DNA of 64,000 nt from Mucilaginibacter terrae (GTDB taxonomy: Bacteria > Bacteroidota > Bacteroidia > Sphingobacteriales > Sphingobacteriaceae), in the NCBI RefSeq assembly GCF_031951985.1, contig NZ_JAVLVU010000001.1:2108001-2172000 (forward strand), in the 5' to 3' direction. Below are positions 39,857 through 49,490 of the stretch, piece after piece. How positions within the stretch are numbered: the first letter of the stretch is position 1; each line of letters begins with the position of its first letter. Both the position numbers and the translations under genes were made by a program. Under the pieces are notes generated by a model. It did no database searches. It worked only from the letters and a program-made list of their open reading frames with translations, and had not been told where the DNA came from.

Positions 39857-40357
39857 TTATTGATTCTCTTTTTTCTTTTCTACAATTTTACCTACACCGT
39901 AACCTGCAGCACCACCGGCTACGCCACCAATTAAGGCACCTACACCACGATTCTTTTTAGTTACCAAAGCACCTGTTAAAGCACCGGCACCGGCACCAAT
40001 TAATGCACCGTTACGTGCGGCATGGCTTTTCTTGGTGGTGGTGGTGGTATTGCTCGAACCATAGCCTGATGCAGCATACGACGATCTTGTACCGCTTGAT
40101 GAAGCATACCTTGTTGTAGCTGCTGCTGCTGCTGCACGGCGACGCTCGCGCTCACGTTCGGCACCTACAGCTTTCAAACTATCTTCATAACGAGCTTGCT
40201 TTTCAGCTTTGAAGGCAGCAAGACCCACGGTGTCTGCTTTAGCAACAACCGGACTGTCTACTTTAACAGCCACATTTGATTGATTAGGGTTTGAGTGACA
40301 TGCAACCAAACCAACTGAAATTCCTGTTACTATCAATAAACGCTTTACTTGTATCAT
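39857..40357 (-). CDS. Glycine-zipper lipoprotein
   Basis: A 166-aa envelope lipoprotein. The signal ends in the lipobox ISVGLVAC. The middle is low in complexity (Lys/Ala/Arg, then Ser/Thr/Tyr), and the C-terminal 50 residues form a glycine-zipper pair of helices (ALIGAGAGALTGAL and GALIGGVAGGAAGYGVG), as in YMGG and 17-kDa surface antigens. The likely role is structural in the outer membrane. The ATG at 40357 is preferred over a TTG three codons upstream. Confidence 0.8.
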   Translation of the reverse strand: MIQVKRLLIVTGISVGLVACHSNPNQSNVAVKVDSPVVAKADTVGLAAFKAEKQARYEDSLKAVGAERERERRRAAAAAATTRYASSSGTRSSYAASGYGSSNTTTTTKKSHAARNGALIGAGAGALTGALVTKKNRGVGALIGGVAGGAAGYGVGKIVEKKKENQ

Positions 40358-40601
40358 AAAAAACAATTTTTAAGTAGATGTGAATAATAATATGACTTGA
40401 TGAACTTGTTAAAGTCAAATCAACCTATGCAAATTATTTGCCAATCTTTACAACTTTTGTTACTATCAAGCGTTAATTATACTTTCTTAAATTATTAGGA
40501 TTGAGCAACCATAGTGTATTTTCCACACATTTTTAAAATTACCTTCTTGTATCTCAATTTATTTTCTGATTTTGGGCACTCAATTTGACGTTCCAACAAC
40601 C

Positions 40602-41792
40602 ATGAAAACAATTGATCAATTAAACTTTGCCGGAAAAAAAGCCCTTATCAGGGTTGACTTTAACGTTCCGCTTGACAAGGATTACAACATAACCGACGAC
40701 AACCGCATTACCGCCGCACTGCCAACCTTGAAAAAGATTTTGGCCGATGGTGGTTCGCTCATACTGATGTCGCACCTGGGCCGCCCGAAAGAAGGTCCGA
40801 CCGAGAAGTACTCTTTAAAACACATTATCCCGCACCTATCTGACCTTTTGGGTAAAGAAGTACAGTTTGCCGATGATTGCATTGGCACCCAGGCTACCGA
40901 TAAGGCCTCCGCCTTAAAAGACGGCGAAGTTTTATTATTAGAGAACCTGCGTTTTTATAAAGAAGAAGAAAAAGGCGACAAGGAATTTGCCGAAAAACTA
41001 TCAAAACTGGGCGATGTATACGTGAATGATGCCTTTGGTACCGCTCACCGTGCACACGCTTCAACTGCGGTTATTGCGCAGTTCTTCCCTGAGGCAAAAT
41101 ACTTTGGTTACCTGATGGCTGCCGAACTGGAAAATGCCGAAAAAGTACTGAGCGGCGCTGCTAAACCTTTCACCGCCATTATGGGTGGCGCTAAGGTGAG
41201 CGATAAATTATTGCTGATTGAGAGCATGCTCGACAAGGTTGATAACCTCATTATAGGTGGTGGTATGGCTTATACTTTTGCCAAGGCACAAGGAGGTAGC
41301 ATTGGTAAATCACTGGTAGAAGACGATAAGTTAGAACTGGCTTTAGAGCTTATTAAAAAGGCTAACGAAAGAGGTGTTAAATTACTGTTGCCAACCGATT
41401 CGATTATTGCAGATGCGTTTGCGGCCGATGCCAATACCGATATAGCTCAAAACGATAATATTAAAGACGGCTGGATGGGACTGGATATTGGTCCGGATTC
41501 AATTGCTGCTTTCACCAAAGTGGTAGCCGAATCGAAAACCGTATTATGGAACGGCCCTATGGGTGTTTTTGAAATGGAAAAATTTGAGAAAGGCACCAGA
41601 GCCGTAGCCGAAGCGGTAGTACAAGCTACCAAAGACGGCGGCTTTACCCTCATTGGTGGTGGCGATTCGGCCGCTGCGGTATCAAAGTTTGGCTTTAACG
41701 ATGACGTGAGTTATGTATCAACCGGCGGCGGTGCCTTGCTGGAATATATGGAAGGCAAGGAATTGCCGGGTGTTAAAGCAATTAATGAGTAA
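40602..41792 (+). CDS. pgk: Phosphoglycerate kinase
   Basis: It makes ATP from 1,3-bisphosphoglycerate in glycolysis. The 396-aa protein starts [24 protein letters not shown], the family signature, with SHLGRPK near 54 and the nucleotide loop GGGDSAAAV near 358. The frame is open upstream to 40572 without family support, so the ATG at 40602 is the start. A terminator follows. Confidence 0.96.
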   Translation: MKTIDQLNFAGKKALIRVDFNVPLDKDYNITDDNRITAALPTLKKILADGGSLILMSHLGRPKEGPTEKYSLKHIIPHLSDLLGKEVQFADDCIGTQATDKASALKDGEVLLLENLRFYKEEEKGDKEFAEKLSKLGDVYVNDAFGTAHRAHASTAVIAQFFPEAKYFGYLMAAELENAEKVLSGAAKPFTAIMGGAKVSDKLLLIESMLDKVDNLIIGGGMAYTFAKAQGGSIGKSLVEDDKLELALELIKKANERGVKLLLPTDSIIADAFAADANTDIAQNDNIKDGWMGLDIGPDSIAAFTKVVAESKTVLWNGPMGVFEMEKFEKGTRAVAEAVVQATKDGGFTLIGGGDSAAAVSKFGFNDDVSYVSTGGGALLEYMEGKELPGVKAINE

Positions 41793-41815
41793 TTATAAAT
41801 CTTCAAGATAATTTA

Positions 41816-41856
41816 AAACGGCAGGTGTAATACACTTGCCGTTTCCTTTTTTGTAG
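41816..41856 (+). terminator. Terminator of pgk
   Basis: AAACGGCAGGTGTA and TACACTTGCCGTTT pair with one mismatch, followed by CCTTTTTT. Confidence 0.85.
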
Positions 41857-41884
41857 TGATATATTTACTACCAATCTAACACAT

Positions 41885-42427
41885 ATGCACGCCATTATCA
41901 CATTTACTAAAGAAGACTTTTTAACAAACTATCTGTTTGTTGTTTCAAAATCCAAAGCAATTACCCGAATGAGACGTAGAGGAGTATTCGTGTTAAGCGG
42001 TTGGCTTTTGCTGATGGCAATAGTCTTCTACTTTCTGGAAGACCTTACCTGGATGTGGTATTGTATAGCTGCCTCATGTGCTGCCTTTATATTGTTTCCT
42101 CAATTACAAAAACTGGTTTACAAAAAGCAATACAAAAAATTTGTGCTTGAAAAATTCGGTAAACTTCAAGATGTACCATTTGATATAACCTTAACAGCTG
42201 ACAAATTCATATACAAAAATATTTTTTCGGATGTATCTCTTAATACATCACAAATAGAAAACATCTCCGAAACTGCAGATTACTTTTTTGTAAAATTTCA
42301 TTCACAAGATACAATTACACTACCTAAACGCAGCTTTGATTACAATGAGCTGAACAGTCTGCTTACTGATATTGCACAGGCAAATAACGTTTCAATAAAC
42401 AGAGAACTGGAGTGGAAGTGGAAATAG
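41885..42427 (+). CDS. YcxB-like membrane protein
   Basis: A 180-aa protein with two adjacent membrane segments (about 36-52 and 57-75) and a C-terminal soluble half resembling the YcxB-like C-terminal domain (FDITLTADKFIYKN). Function unknown. It opens a run of three small genes (with the next two) that share direction and short spacing. Assignment by layout. Confidence 0.6.
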   Translation: MHAIITFTKEDFLTNYLFVVSKSKAITRMRRRGVFVLSGWLLLMAIVFYFLEDLTWMWYCIAASCAAFILFPQLQKLVYKKQYKKFVLEKFGKLQDVPFDITLTADKFIYKNIFSDVSLNTSQIENISETADYFFVKFHSQDTITLPKRSFDYNELNSLLTDIAQANNVSINRELEWKWK

Positions 42428-42438
42428 CTTAAATTAAT

Positions 42439-42966
42439 ATGAGTAAATCGGCATGGCTCGTCATCGCATTATTTATGATTATCGTACTTGCATTTACCCT
42501 TTCAGTACGAACTGGTTATAATCTTGTATTGCCGGTAACTGCAAGCCATCAATCAGAAAGCATCAAAGCCGGTCAGGATAATAATAGTGTAAAGCTATTT
42601 TCGAACATCGATTTTAAAAAAGGTAATTGGGCGGCTTACCTTGTTTTAAAGAACGAAGATTGGCAAGGCCTGCATCCCTCCATATTAAAACGTACCTGCC
42701 TTAAAACTACCGATAAGCACGTTTTAAATTACATGCAAAACAACTGGCAGTTTAAAGTTAGCGATGCCGACATAGCTACTGTTAGCAGTTCATTTTATTT
42801 ATTGCATGATGGAAAAATCGTATACGAAACGGCCATAGTGCTTGACGCCGTTCACCAAGGTTTGCAAAATGCTCAATACGGATGGATGGAACCGGTAAAA
42901 CCAGACGCCCTAATTAAAGTATGCAGTCAGTTTAAACCAGTTTACTGGCCGGTAGTTATTTTATAG
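42439..42966 (+). CDS. Hypothetical protein with N-terminal membrane anchor
   Basis: A 175-aa protein I do not recognise. One hydrophobic segment (about 5-22, WLVIALFMIIVLAF) anchors it, and the rest is predicted outside the cytosol. It starts 11 bases after the YcxB-like gene and stops 30 bases before the CPBP gene, so the three may be co-transcribed. Confidence 0.6.
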   Translation: MSKSAWLVIALFMIIVLAFTLSVRTGYNLVLPVTASHQSESIKAGQDNNSVKLFSNIDFKKGNWAAYLVLKNEDWQGLHPSILKRTCLKTTDKHVLNYMQNNWQFKVSDADIATVSSSFYLLHDGKIVYETAIVLDAVHQGLQNAQYGWMEPVKPDALIKVCSQFKPVYWPVVIL

Positions 42967-42996
42967 GTTTATCTGCATTTTTACTACATTAGGTTA

Positions 42997-43716
42997 GTGA
43001 ACCTTATACTACCCATAATTAACACCCTACTGCATTTAGCTATCCTGCTTACAATAGCCCTTGCTATCAGACGAAAGTATAGCTGGTCAGATTACCAATT
43101 GTTCCTTTGGTTCGCACTCATTCATATAGCCGAATCGGTTATCGTATCTACAGTTAAGTTCGATGTATTTCCCGGCGAGCAATGGAACTGGTCGGGCAAA
43201 ATTGCGGTGCTGGTAGCGGCGTTGGTGTGCTTATATAATAACAATAAAATCAGTCTACCCGAGGCAGGGTGGACATTCAAACTCAAACCAGGTTCGTTAT
43301 GGCCGGTAGTTGGAGTAATGGTAGTGTTTTTAGGATTAAGGCTATTCCTTAAACTTTCAAGCGGTGCATCAACAGCATTCCATGCAGAAACTTTTGCTTT
43401 TCAGGCCATCCTTCCGGGACTTACCGAGGAACTTATTTATCGTGGCGTTTTACTGGGCTTTCTCAATAAAATTTACAAGCCATCTATTACCATAATTAAA
43501 GCTCCCATAGGATGGGGCGTTTTAATAACCTCGCTACTGTTTGGCTTAGTGCATGGGGTTAACTTAGATGAGCATTTTCATCTTACCATCAATTCACAAA
43601 AACTGTTCATGACCTTTGGCCTTGGGCTCATACTGGCCTGGCTTAAACAACGTACGGACAGCATCGTTCCATCTATCATTTTTCATAATTTATGGAACCT
43701 GATTGTGTTCGTTTAA
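42997..43716 (+). CDS. CPBP family intramembrane metalloprotease (Abi/CAAX-like)
   Basis: A 239-aa polytopic protein with about seven membrane segments. The glutamate motif TEELIYRG near 147, the histidine in LLFGLVHGV near 185 and a second histidine in IFHNLWN near 231 form the metal site of this family. Members cleave membrane proteins or act in bacteriocin self-protection; the target here is unknown. The start is a GTG. Confidence 0.85.
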   Translation: MNLILPIINTLLHLAILLTIALAIRRKYSWSDYQLFLWFALIHIAESVIVSTVKFDVFPGEQWNWSGKIAVLVAALVCLYNNNKISLPEAGWTFKLKPGSLWPVVGVMVVFLGLRLFLKLSSGASTAFHAETFAFQAILPGLTEELIYRGVLLGFLNKIYKPSITIIKAPIGWGVLITSLLFGLVHGVNLDEHFHLTINSQKLFMTFGLGLILAWLKQRTDSIVPSIIFHNLWNLIVFV

Positions 43717-43751
43717 GTAATCATTATATTTAGCATAAATTATTGCTCTCC

Positions 43752-45623
43752 ATGAAATTCCTTACTTCAATTATTCTAACGCTCTTCGCCATTTCGGCTT
43801 TTGCCCAGCCCGGCGCCGGTGGCCCTGATGCCGCTTATGTAAAAACCAACTACACCAAGTATGAGTACCAGATACCCATGCGCGATGGCAAAAAGCTGTT
43901 CACATCGGTTTACGTACCTAAAGACCAGTCGAAGAAATACCCGTTTATGATGGACCGTACCTGCTACAGCGTAGCGCCTTATGGTCCTGATGCCTATAAG
44001 CCATCCATCGGACCCAATGCCCAGTTTATGCAGGATGGCTATATTTTTGTTTACCAGGACGTACGCGGCCGCTGGATGAGCGAAGGCATTTACGAAGAAA
44101 TGACGCCCGAACTGGAAGAGCATAAAACCAATAAAGATGTTGACGAAGGCACCGATACTTATGATACTATAGACTGGCTGCTGAAAAACGTAGCCAATAA
44201 CAACGGCAAAGTGGGCGTTTGGGGCATCTCCTACCCGGGCTTTTATACCACCACGGCTTTATTGAGCCGCCATCCTGCCCTGGTTGCTGCATCGCCGCAG
44301 GCACCCATTGCCGATTTATGGCGCGATGATGCCTGGCACAACGGCGCTTTCTTTTTGGCGGCCAACTTTGGTTTCTATCCCGGCTTTACCAACAGGCAGG
44401 ATGATAAACCTACCCAGCGTCGCGGAGCAAGGTTTAACCCCAATGCGGGTAGCGAAGATGGTTACAACTTCTTTTTAAAAATGGGAAGTATGCGTAACAC
44501 CAACGTAAAGTATTTTAAAGATACCATTCGTTTGTGGAACGAAATGATGGATCACCCCGATTACGATCAGCATTGGAAAGACCGCAATGTATTAATCCAC
44601 CTGCACGACATCAAAACCGCCACGCTGGTTACTGGTGGTTGGTACGATGCCGAAGATTTGTACGGTGCCATTAACACCTACAAAGTACTGGCAGCTAAAA
44701 ACCCCAACACCCCGATTTATTTTGCTATGGGTCCGTGGGTGCACGGCGGCTGGGCACGCGGCACGGGCGACCACTTAGGCGATGTTGATTTTGGCGGCGA
44801 AACCGCACCATTCTATCGTGATAACATTGAGTTCGCGTTCTTTAGTCACTACCTCAAAGGCACGCCATTCAACATGCCCAAAGTAACCACTTTTGAAACC
44901 GGCGTAAACCAATGGCGCACCTACAACATTTGGCCACCTGCACCGGCTAAAGAAAAGAACCTGTATTTTTTGCCCGGCGGCAAATTATCGTTCACGGCAC
45001 CGGCTTCGGTTAAGAGCACCTTTAACGAGTTCGTGTCTGACCCGGCCAACCCGGTACCGTACTACGCCAAACCCACCATGGATATGGAGCGCGATTACAT
45101 GACCGCCGACCAACGCTTTTTAGCCGATCGTAAAGATGTAATTACTTACCAAACTGATGTACTTACCAGCGATGTTACCCTGGCTGGCAACATATGGGCT
45201 AACCTCAAAGTATCAACCACCGGCACCGATGCCGACTGGGTTGTGAAGGTAATTGATGTTTATCCAGATAGCGCCCAAAACAATAAATTCACCACCAAGG
45301 ATGTAAAAATGGCTTGCTACCAGCAAATGGTACGCAGCGAAAGCATGCGCGGCAAATACCGTACAGGTTTTGATAAACCATCGGCATTTGTACCAGGCAA
45401 GGTTAGCCCCGTAAATTTTGAACTGCAGGATATACTCCACACCTTTAAAAAAGGCCACCGCATTATGGTACAGGTGCAAAGCTCATGGTTCCCGCTTATC
45501 GACCGTAATACCCAGCAGTTTCAGGACATAATGAAGGCCAAGGATACCGACTTTAAGAAAGCCACGCACCGTATTTATACATCGAAAAACAATCTGAGCT
45601 TTTTGAAAGTTAGGGTACTGTAA
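43752..45623 (+). CDS. CocE/NonD family hydrolase, secreted
   Basis: A 623-aa exported serine hydrolase of the X-Pro dipeptidyl-peptidase (S15)/cocaine esterase group. A signal peptide (about 1-18, FAISAFAQ) is followed by an alpha/beta-hydrolase domain with the nucleophile in GVWGISYPGFY near 160, and a C-terminal jelly-roll domain (about 440-620). The histidine in GPWVHGGW may complete the triad. The ATG at 43752 is preferred over a TTG at 43743. A small lipoprotein gene starts one base after the stop. Confidence 0.88.
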   Translation: MKFLTSIILTLFAISAFAQPGAGGPDAAYVKTNYTKYEYQIPMRDGKKLFTSVYVPKDQSKKYPFMMDRTCYSVAPYGPDAYKPSIGPNAQFMQDGYIFVYQDVRGRWMSEGIYEEMTPELEEHKTNKDVDEGTDTYDTIDWLLKNVANNNGKVGVWGISYPGFYTTTALLSRHPALVAASPQAPIADLWRDDAWHNGAFFLAANFGFYPGFTNRQDDKPTQRRGARFNPNAGSEDGYNFFLKMGSMRNTNVKYFKDTIRLWNEMMDHPDYDQHWKDRNVLIHLHDIKTATLVTGGWYDAEDLYGAINTYKVLAAKNPNTPIYFAMGPWVHGGWARGTGDHLGDVDFGGETAPFYRDNIEFAFFSHYLKGTPFNMPKVTTFETGVNQWRTYNIWPPAPAKEKNLYFLPGGKLSFTAPASVKSTFNEFVSDPANPVPYYAKPTMDMERDYMTADQRFLADRKDVITYQTDVLTSDVTLAGNIWANLKVSTTGTDADWVVKVIDVYPDSAQNNKFTTKDVKMACYQQMVRSESMRGKYRTGFDKPSAFVPGKVSPVNFELQDILHTFKKGHRIMVQVQSSWFPLIDRNTQQFQDIMKAKDTDFKKATHRIYTSKNNLSFLKVRVL

Positions 45624-45624
45624 T

Positions 45625-46074
45625 ATGAAAAAGCTATTTGTATATGCGGGTTTATTGTTACTGAGCTTACAAGCTTGTAACAATACATCCACCAAGAAAC
45701 CTGATACAGTCGTAGGGCTTGTGAAAGAAGATAGGACATTTTTGGCGCTTAAAGATACTGCTCAATCGAAAATGAGTCAGTTTGTTGACAGTTTGAAACG
45801 CCATGCAGATGATGAAAAGAATTACATTTTTGCTGTAAAATCAGACTTTGTTGACAAGGGCGAACATGAACATATGTGGTCAAGGGTTTTCGCTCTGCAA
45901 AACGGCACTTTTCAAGGCATGCTGGTCGACTCTCCCTATGTGATCAAAAACATCAAGATACAGGATGAGGTAACTGTACCTTTGAAAGATGTGGAAGATT
46001 GGGTTATATATGATGAAGTGCATCACAAAAAGCTGGGTAGCTTTTCATCAGAATACCTAAAAAGTAAGAGATAA
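45625..46074 (+). CDS. DUF2314 lipoprotein
   Basis: A 149-aa lipoprotein with the lipobox LLSLQAC. The body carries the DUF2314 pattern: KSDFVDKGEHEHMWSRV near 75-90, then a strand-rich end with EVTVPLKDVEDWVIY. Function unknown. It starts one base after the CocE-family hydrolase and is probably translated with it. Confidence 0.75.
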   Translation: MKKLFVYAGLLLLSLQACNNTSTKKPDTVVGLVKEDRTFLALKDTAQSKMSQFVDSLKRHADDEKNYIFAVKSDFVDKGEHEHMWSRVFALQNGTFQGMLVDSPYVIKNIKIQDEVTVPLKDVEDWVIYDEVHHKKLGSFSSEYLKSKR

Positions 46075-46120
46075 AGCAATTAGTAACCCTCTATTTAAAC
46101 ATCCTGCTTAACTTAGCCGC

Positions 46121-47005
46121 ATGTTTAAGAAGATGCTGCCCGGGTTAATGTTTGCCATACTGTGGTCAACCGGGGCAATCGGAGCTAAGTTTGGCATCCG
46201 TTCGGCCGATGGGTTGATGCTGGCCGCCATACGTTTTATTTGCACAGGCTTGTTGTTTGCCCCTTTCTTTTTAATTCATCCCAAACACCGTTTTTTACCC
46301 CGCCGCAATGAGTGGAAACCCATTATTATTTACGGCTTTCTGAATAGTACGGCTACTTTGGGTAGTTTTTTTGCTGCGCAGAAATTTGCATCGGCAGGGA
46401 TCAGCATGTTGTTTACCGCAGTTACGCCATTGCTCATCGCCCTGTTATCGTCGTTATTTTTAAAAAGAAAGCTTACCCGTTTTGAGGTTGGCGGTATGTT
46501 CATATCCTTTGCCGGGTTAATACTGGCCTCATTAGCCGCATTACCTACTGCATCCATTAAACCTTTAGGTATTTTATTATTAGTTATTTACGTGGTAGCC
46601 TACGCATTGAGTAGCATTTACCTGTCGCGCACGCACATGTCGTTATCGCGCATGGTGTTTAATGTTTGGCAGGTATTTGCGGGCGGCATTATGCTGCTGC
46701 CTTTTTGCTTTTTATTTAACACTAACCATGTACGCGCGGTTGATGCCAACCTGCTGCTGAGTTTAGCATGGCTTATCATTGTGCTGTCCTTCGTTGCCAA
46801 TATGATATGGATGTACCTTGTAAAGCATGACCCGGTAACGGCAGCCTCATGGTTGTACCTGGTGCCGGTTTTTGGGTATCTGTTCGGCTACCTTTTACTG
46901 GGCGAAAGCATCACGCTTTACTCGGTAGCGGGCACAGCAATGGTTATTGTGGGTTTGGTGATATCTAAGCGGAAGGCAAAAAATGCAGTTACGGAAAATG
47001 CCTGA
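46121..47005 (+). CDS. EamA/DMT superfamily transporter
   Basis: A 294-aa inner-membrane permease with ten membrane segments arranged as two EamA repeats (about 5-135 and 150-285). Such proteins export or import metabolites; the substrate is unknown. It starts MFKKMLPGLMFAILWSTGA. It converges with the minus-strand yceH, whose stop lies two bases away. Confidence 0.85.
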   Translation: MFKKMLPGLMFAILWSTGAIGAKFGIRSADGLMLAAIRFICTGLLFAPFFLIHPKHRFLPRRNEWKPIIIYGFLNSTATLGSFFAAQKFASAGISMLFTAVTPLLIALLSSLFLKRKLTRFEVGGMFISFAGLILASLAALPTASIKPLGILLLVIYVVAYALSSIYLSRTHMSLSRMVFNVWQVFAGGIMLLPFCFLFNTNHVRAVDANLLLSLAWLIIVLSFVANMIWMYLVKHDPVTAASWLYLVPVFGYLFGYLLLGESITLYSVAGTAMVIVGLVISKRKAKNAVTENA

Positions 47006-47007
47006 TT

Positions 47008-47673
47008 TTATCCCATTAATTCTTTCATCAATTTATCAAATTCGGTACGCATCGTAGCCAATTCTTCTTCCAGTTTGCTAACACGTTCTTCGAGTGCGCT
47101 AACAGATGAATTGGAACTTGATGATGAATTGCCTTCAGGTTCGTCATATTCTGACATATCCAGCGATTCGCCAAGCAAATGCATATAACGGGTTTCTTTT
47201 TGACCGGTACGTCGTGGCAATGGGGTAAGATATGGAACATCGCCACTGCTTAGTTTTTCTAAAGCTTCCTGCACATCGTCTAAACTTTCAAACTCATACA
47301 TACGGCCCGAGTTGGTGTTCAGTTCGCCCGGAGTTTGGGGGCCACGGAGCAATAGCAAACAAATAATGGCCACTTCGGATGGTATTACCGGGAAAACGAT
47401 AGCAAAGTTATGCTTGTACTTAATAGCACGACTGCTCCCACCCGTGGCGGTTGAAACCAAACCTTTTTTCTTCAATGTATCGAGCGTGCGCACCACCGTA
47501 TCTTCATCATAATTAACAACAGGCTTGCGCGACGATTTTTGATTGCAGGCCGCCGTTAAACTGTTAATAGTCATGGGATAATAATCGGGCGTGGTACGGC
47601 TTTTTTCCATCATGGAGCCTAACACGCGTATTTCTTCGGCACTGAGTTTAGGCAAGCTTTGCGAGTAATCCAT
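47008..47673 (-). CDS. yceH: YceH/DUF480 family protein
   Basis: A 221-aa cytosolic protein of the YceH family, with two winged-helix-like domains (starts SLPKLSAEEIRVLGSMMEKS; RGPQTPGELNTNSGRM near 130). The C-terminal 40 residues form a coiled coil (VSALEERVSKLEEELATM), preceded by a serine-rich linker. Function unknown in any species. Confidence 0.85.
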   Translation of the reverse strand: MDYSQSLPKLSAEEIRVLGSMMEKSRTTPDYYPMTINSLTAACNQKSSRKPVVNYDEDTVVRTLDTLKKKGLVSTATGGSSRAIKYKHNFAIVFPVIPSEVAIICLLLLRGPQTPGELNTNSGRMYEFESLDDVQEALEKLSSGDVPYLTPLPRRTGQKETRYMHLLGESLDMSEYDEPEGNSSSSSNSSVSALEERVSKLEEELATMRTEFDKLMKELMG

Positions 47674-47703
47674 GCGCTAAATATAGTAATTGTGATGATA
47701 TAA

Positions 47704-48090
47704 CTATTTCATCCGCTTAAAGCGCAAGCCACAAGCCTCGCGGCAAGGGGCATTAAGTTCCAAATCGTTGCCATCTACCTTATAGCGGTAATTAATTGGG
47801 GCTGTATTCCCTTTAATAGTCAATGCCAAATGGGTAGCATCGATCAACTTATAATTAGTGGCACCATAAATAGCGTTGCCGCCAACTAATCCGGCTTTAC
47901 TAAACGTAATGTATGAACTATCGGCAGTTACAGCCACATACTTGCCTTTACCATCGCCTATGTCATTCAGCGTTTCGGTTAAGTGCCAGCGGCCATCAAG
48001 CTGGTCATGTACTGATGTACCTTTTTGAGCTGTACAAGCTGCAAGTGCAACAATAACAAATGCAATCAAGTAATAAATCTTAGTTTTCAT
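47704..48090 (-). CDS. Small lipoprotein, lipocalin/META-like
   Basis: A 128-aa lipoprotein with the lipobox VIVALAAC. The rest is strand-rich with a WHLTET motif near 37, and it ends with CREACGLRFKRMK, giving a possible disulfide. This resembles small META or lipocalin-like domains, but I cannot assign a family firmly. A family C-like hairpin lies in the gap behind purU. Confidence 0.55.
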   Translation of the reverse strand: MKTKIYYLIAFVIVALAACTAQKGTSVHDQLDGRWHLTETLNDIGDGKGKYVAVTADSSYITFSKAGLVGGNAIYGATNYKLIDATHLALTIKGNTAPINYRYKVDGNDLELNAPCREACGLRFKRMK

Positions 48091-48105
48091 AATACATGTA
48101 AATTT

Positions 48106-48136
48106 TAAAAGCCCTTCAGCCTAAGGCAGAAGGGTT
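48106..48136. repeat. Family C-like hairpin between purU and the lipoprotein gene
   Basis: CCCTTCAGCCTAAGGCAGAAGG forms a near-perfect palindrome, closely like the TCCGCCTAAGGCGGA hairpin in the ftsA-ftsZ gap. Confidence 0.6.
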
Positions 48137-48144
48137 GGATGATG

Positions 48145-48972
48145 TTACTCAAATACCACTGTTTTATTTTTATACACAAATACCCTGTCGTGTAAAACCA
48201 ACTGCAAAGCGTTTGCCAAAACCGATGTTTCGACCTCGCGACCAGCCTTCATCATGTCTTGAGCTGTGTAAGAATGATTAACATGAATGGTTTGTTGCGA
48301 AATGATTGGGCCTTCGTCTAAATCGTTAGTTACAAAGTGGGCGGTGGCTCCTATAATTTTCACGCCACGATTGTACGCTTGCCTGTACGGATTGGCACCT
48401 ATAAAGGCCGGCAAAAACGAGTGGTGTATATTAATAACCCGCATTGGGAACCGCGCCACAAACTCGGGCGACAAAATGCGCATGAATTTGGCCAGCACCA
48501 CATAATCGGGGTTATAATTATTAATGGTATCAACTATTGCATCCTCAAAGTGAGCTTTGCTTTCCTGCTCGTGCGATATATAATGGAAAGGCACGCCAAA
48601 ACGCTGGCAAATATCCTGCAATACATTGTGGTTACCAATTACGGCCTGCACGGTTGCGCCAAGTGTTTTAAAATAATTACGTACCAGTATATCGGCCAGG
48701 CAATGGTACTCCTTGGTTACCATTACCACAATTTTCTTTTCGGGCGATGGATTGATGGTTACTACGGCATCATCGGGCAGCAAAGGTTTCAGATCGTCTT
48801 CGTGCAAAGTGGTGCCGTCGGGTTGCTCAACATTCAGCCTTACAAAAAACCGGTTCTCGGCCTTGTCCACATACTCATCCATATTAATAATGTTGAGCCC
48901 GGCCTTACTCAGCGCACCCGATATGGCCGACACCAGCCCTACGCGGTCGCGGCATTGAATTATTATGATCAT
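48145..48972 (-). CDS. purU: Formyltetrahydrofolate deformylase PurU
   Basis: It frees formate from 10-formyl-tetrahydrofolate, balancing one-carbon pools. The 275-aa protein has an N-terminal ACT domain (about 1-75, CRDRVGLVSAISGAL) and a formyltransferase domain with the catalytic motif INIHHSFLPAF near 185 and the aspartate in TNDLDEGPII near 220. Divergent from the ilv operon. Confidence 0.93.
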   Translation of the reverse strand: MIIIIQCRDRVGLVSAISGALSKAGLNIINMDEYVDKAENRFFVRLNVEQPDGTTLHEDDLKPLLPDDAVVTINPSPEKKIVVMVTKEYHCLADILVRNYFKTLGATVQAVIGNHNVLQDICQRFGVPFHYISHEQESKAHFEDAIVDTINNYNPDYVVLAKFMRILSPEFVARFPMRVINIHHSFLPAFIGANPYRQAYNRGVKIIGATAHFVTNDLDEGPIISQQTIHVNHSYTAQDMMKAGREVETSVLANALQLVLHDRVFVYKNKTVVFE

Positions 48973-49094
48973 CAGGCTCGAAAGATAATAAATAAGTGCT
49001 TCAATAAAAGTCGTCTATCTAATAAAGACAAGAATTAAACAAGAACATGTTTTTAACTTCATATGATACATGTAATACAATGCCGGTACATGGG

Positions 49095-49125
49095 TTGATC
49101 TATCACTTATAATTTTCTAATTTTT
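49095..49125 (+). promoter_or_regulatory. Candidate promoter of the ilv/leu operon
   Basis: TTG (49095-49097) and TAATTTTT (49118-49125), seven of eight matches to TAnnTTTG, lie 20 bases apart, about 40 bases before the leader reading frame. Speculative, since the region is AT-rich. Confidence 0.3.
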
Positions 49126-49162
49126 TTAAAGTTTTCTCATTTTCAGGCAGAATACAGCTTCA

Positions 49163-49268
49163 ATGCTATGCATGCATAACAACCATACCGAATACCGTTT
49201 TAAACTTTGGTATTCTTTAATAAGAATTATATTCTACATATACATCTAAATACAAAATATAATTCTTA
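49163..49268 (+). promoter_or_regulatory. Candidate Ile-rich leader peptide and stem upstream of ilvD
   Basis: A 28-codon frame (49163-49249; also from an ATG at 49172) ends SLIRIIFYIYI, with five isoleucine codons in its last ten. Its Ile codons overlap a perfect 13-bp inverted repeat: TAAGAATTATATT (49221-49233) and AATATAATTCTTA (49256-49268). Ribosome stalling at Ile codons would disrupt this stem, the logic of an attenuator. No strong G/C terminator follows, so the mechanism is uncertain. The rest of the 518-base gap 48973-49490 holds only a weak TGCCT / AGGCA hairpin near 49322-49337. Confidence 0.4.
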
Positions 49269-49490
49269 ATTATTAATAAATACAGAATAAAAAACTTAAT
49301 AAAAAATTATTTTTATCCTCTTGCCTAATTTGAGGCATCTCTCTACCTTACAAATATTGATTGTAAGCCTAAATCATAAATCTATTAACTGTTATTGCTT
49401 AATCCTATTTTCCGAATATAAATCATCGGAATCAAGACAGCATAACATGAGCTTAACGTTAAAATAACAAACCGGAAGTACTATACAAAA

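Noticed and set aside
48337..49038. Open frame of 233 aa opposite purU
   Set aside because: Antisense to the well-conserved purU; no family resemblance.
49444..49470. Mini-reading frame ATG AGC TTA ACG TTA AAA TAA just before ilvD
   Set aside because: Six codons, no enrichment for Ile/Val beyond Leu; likely chance in an AT-rich gap.
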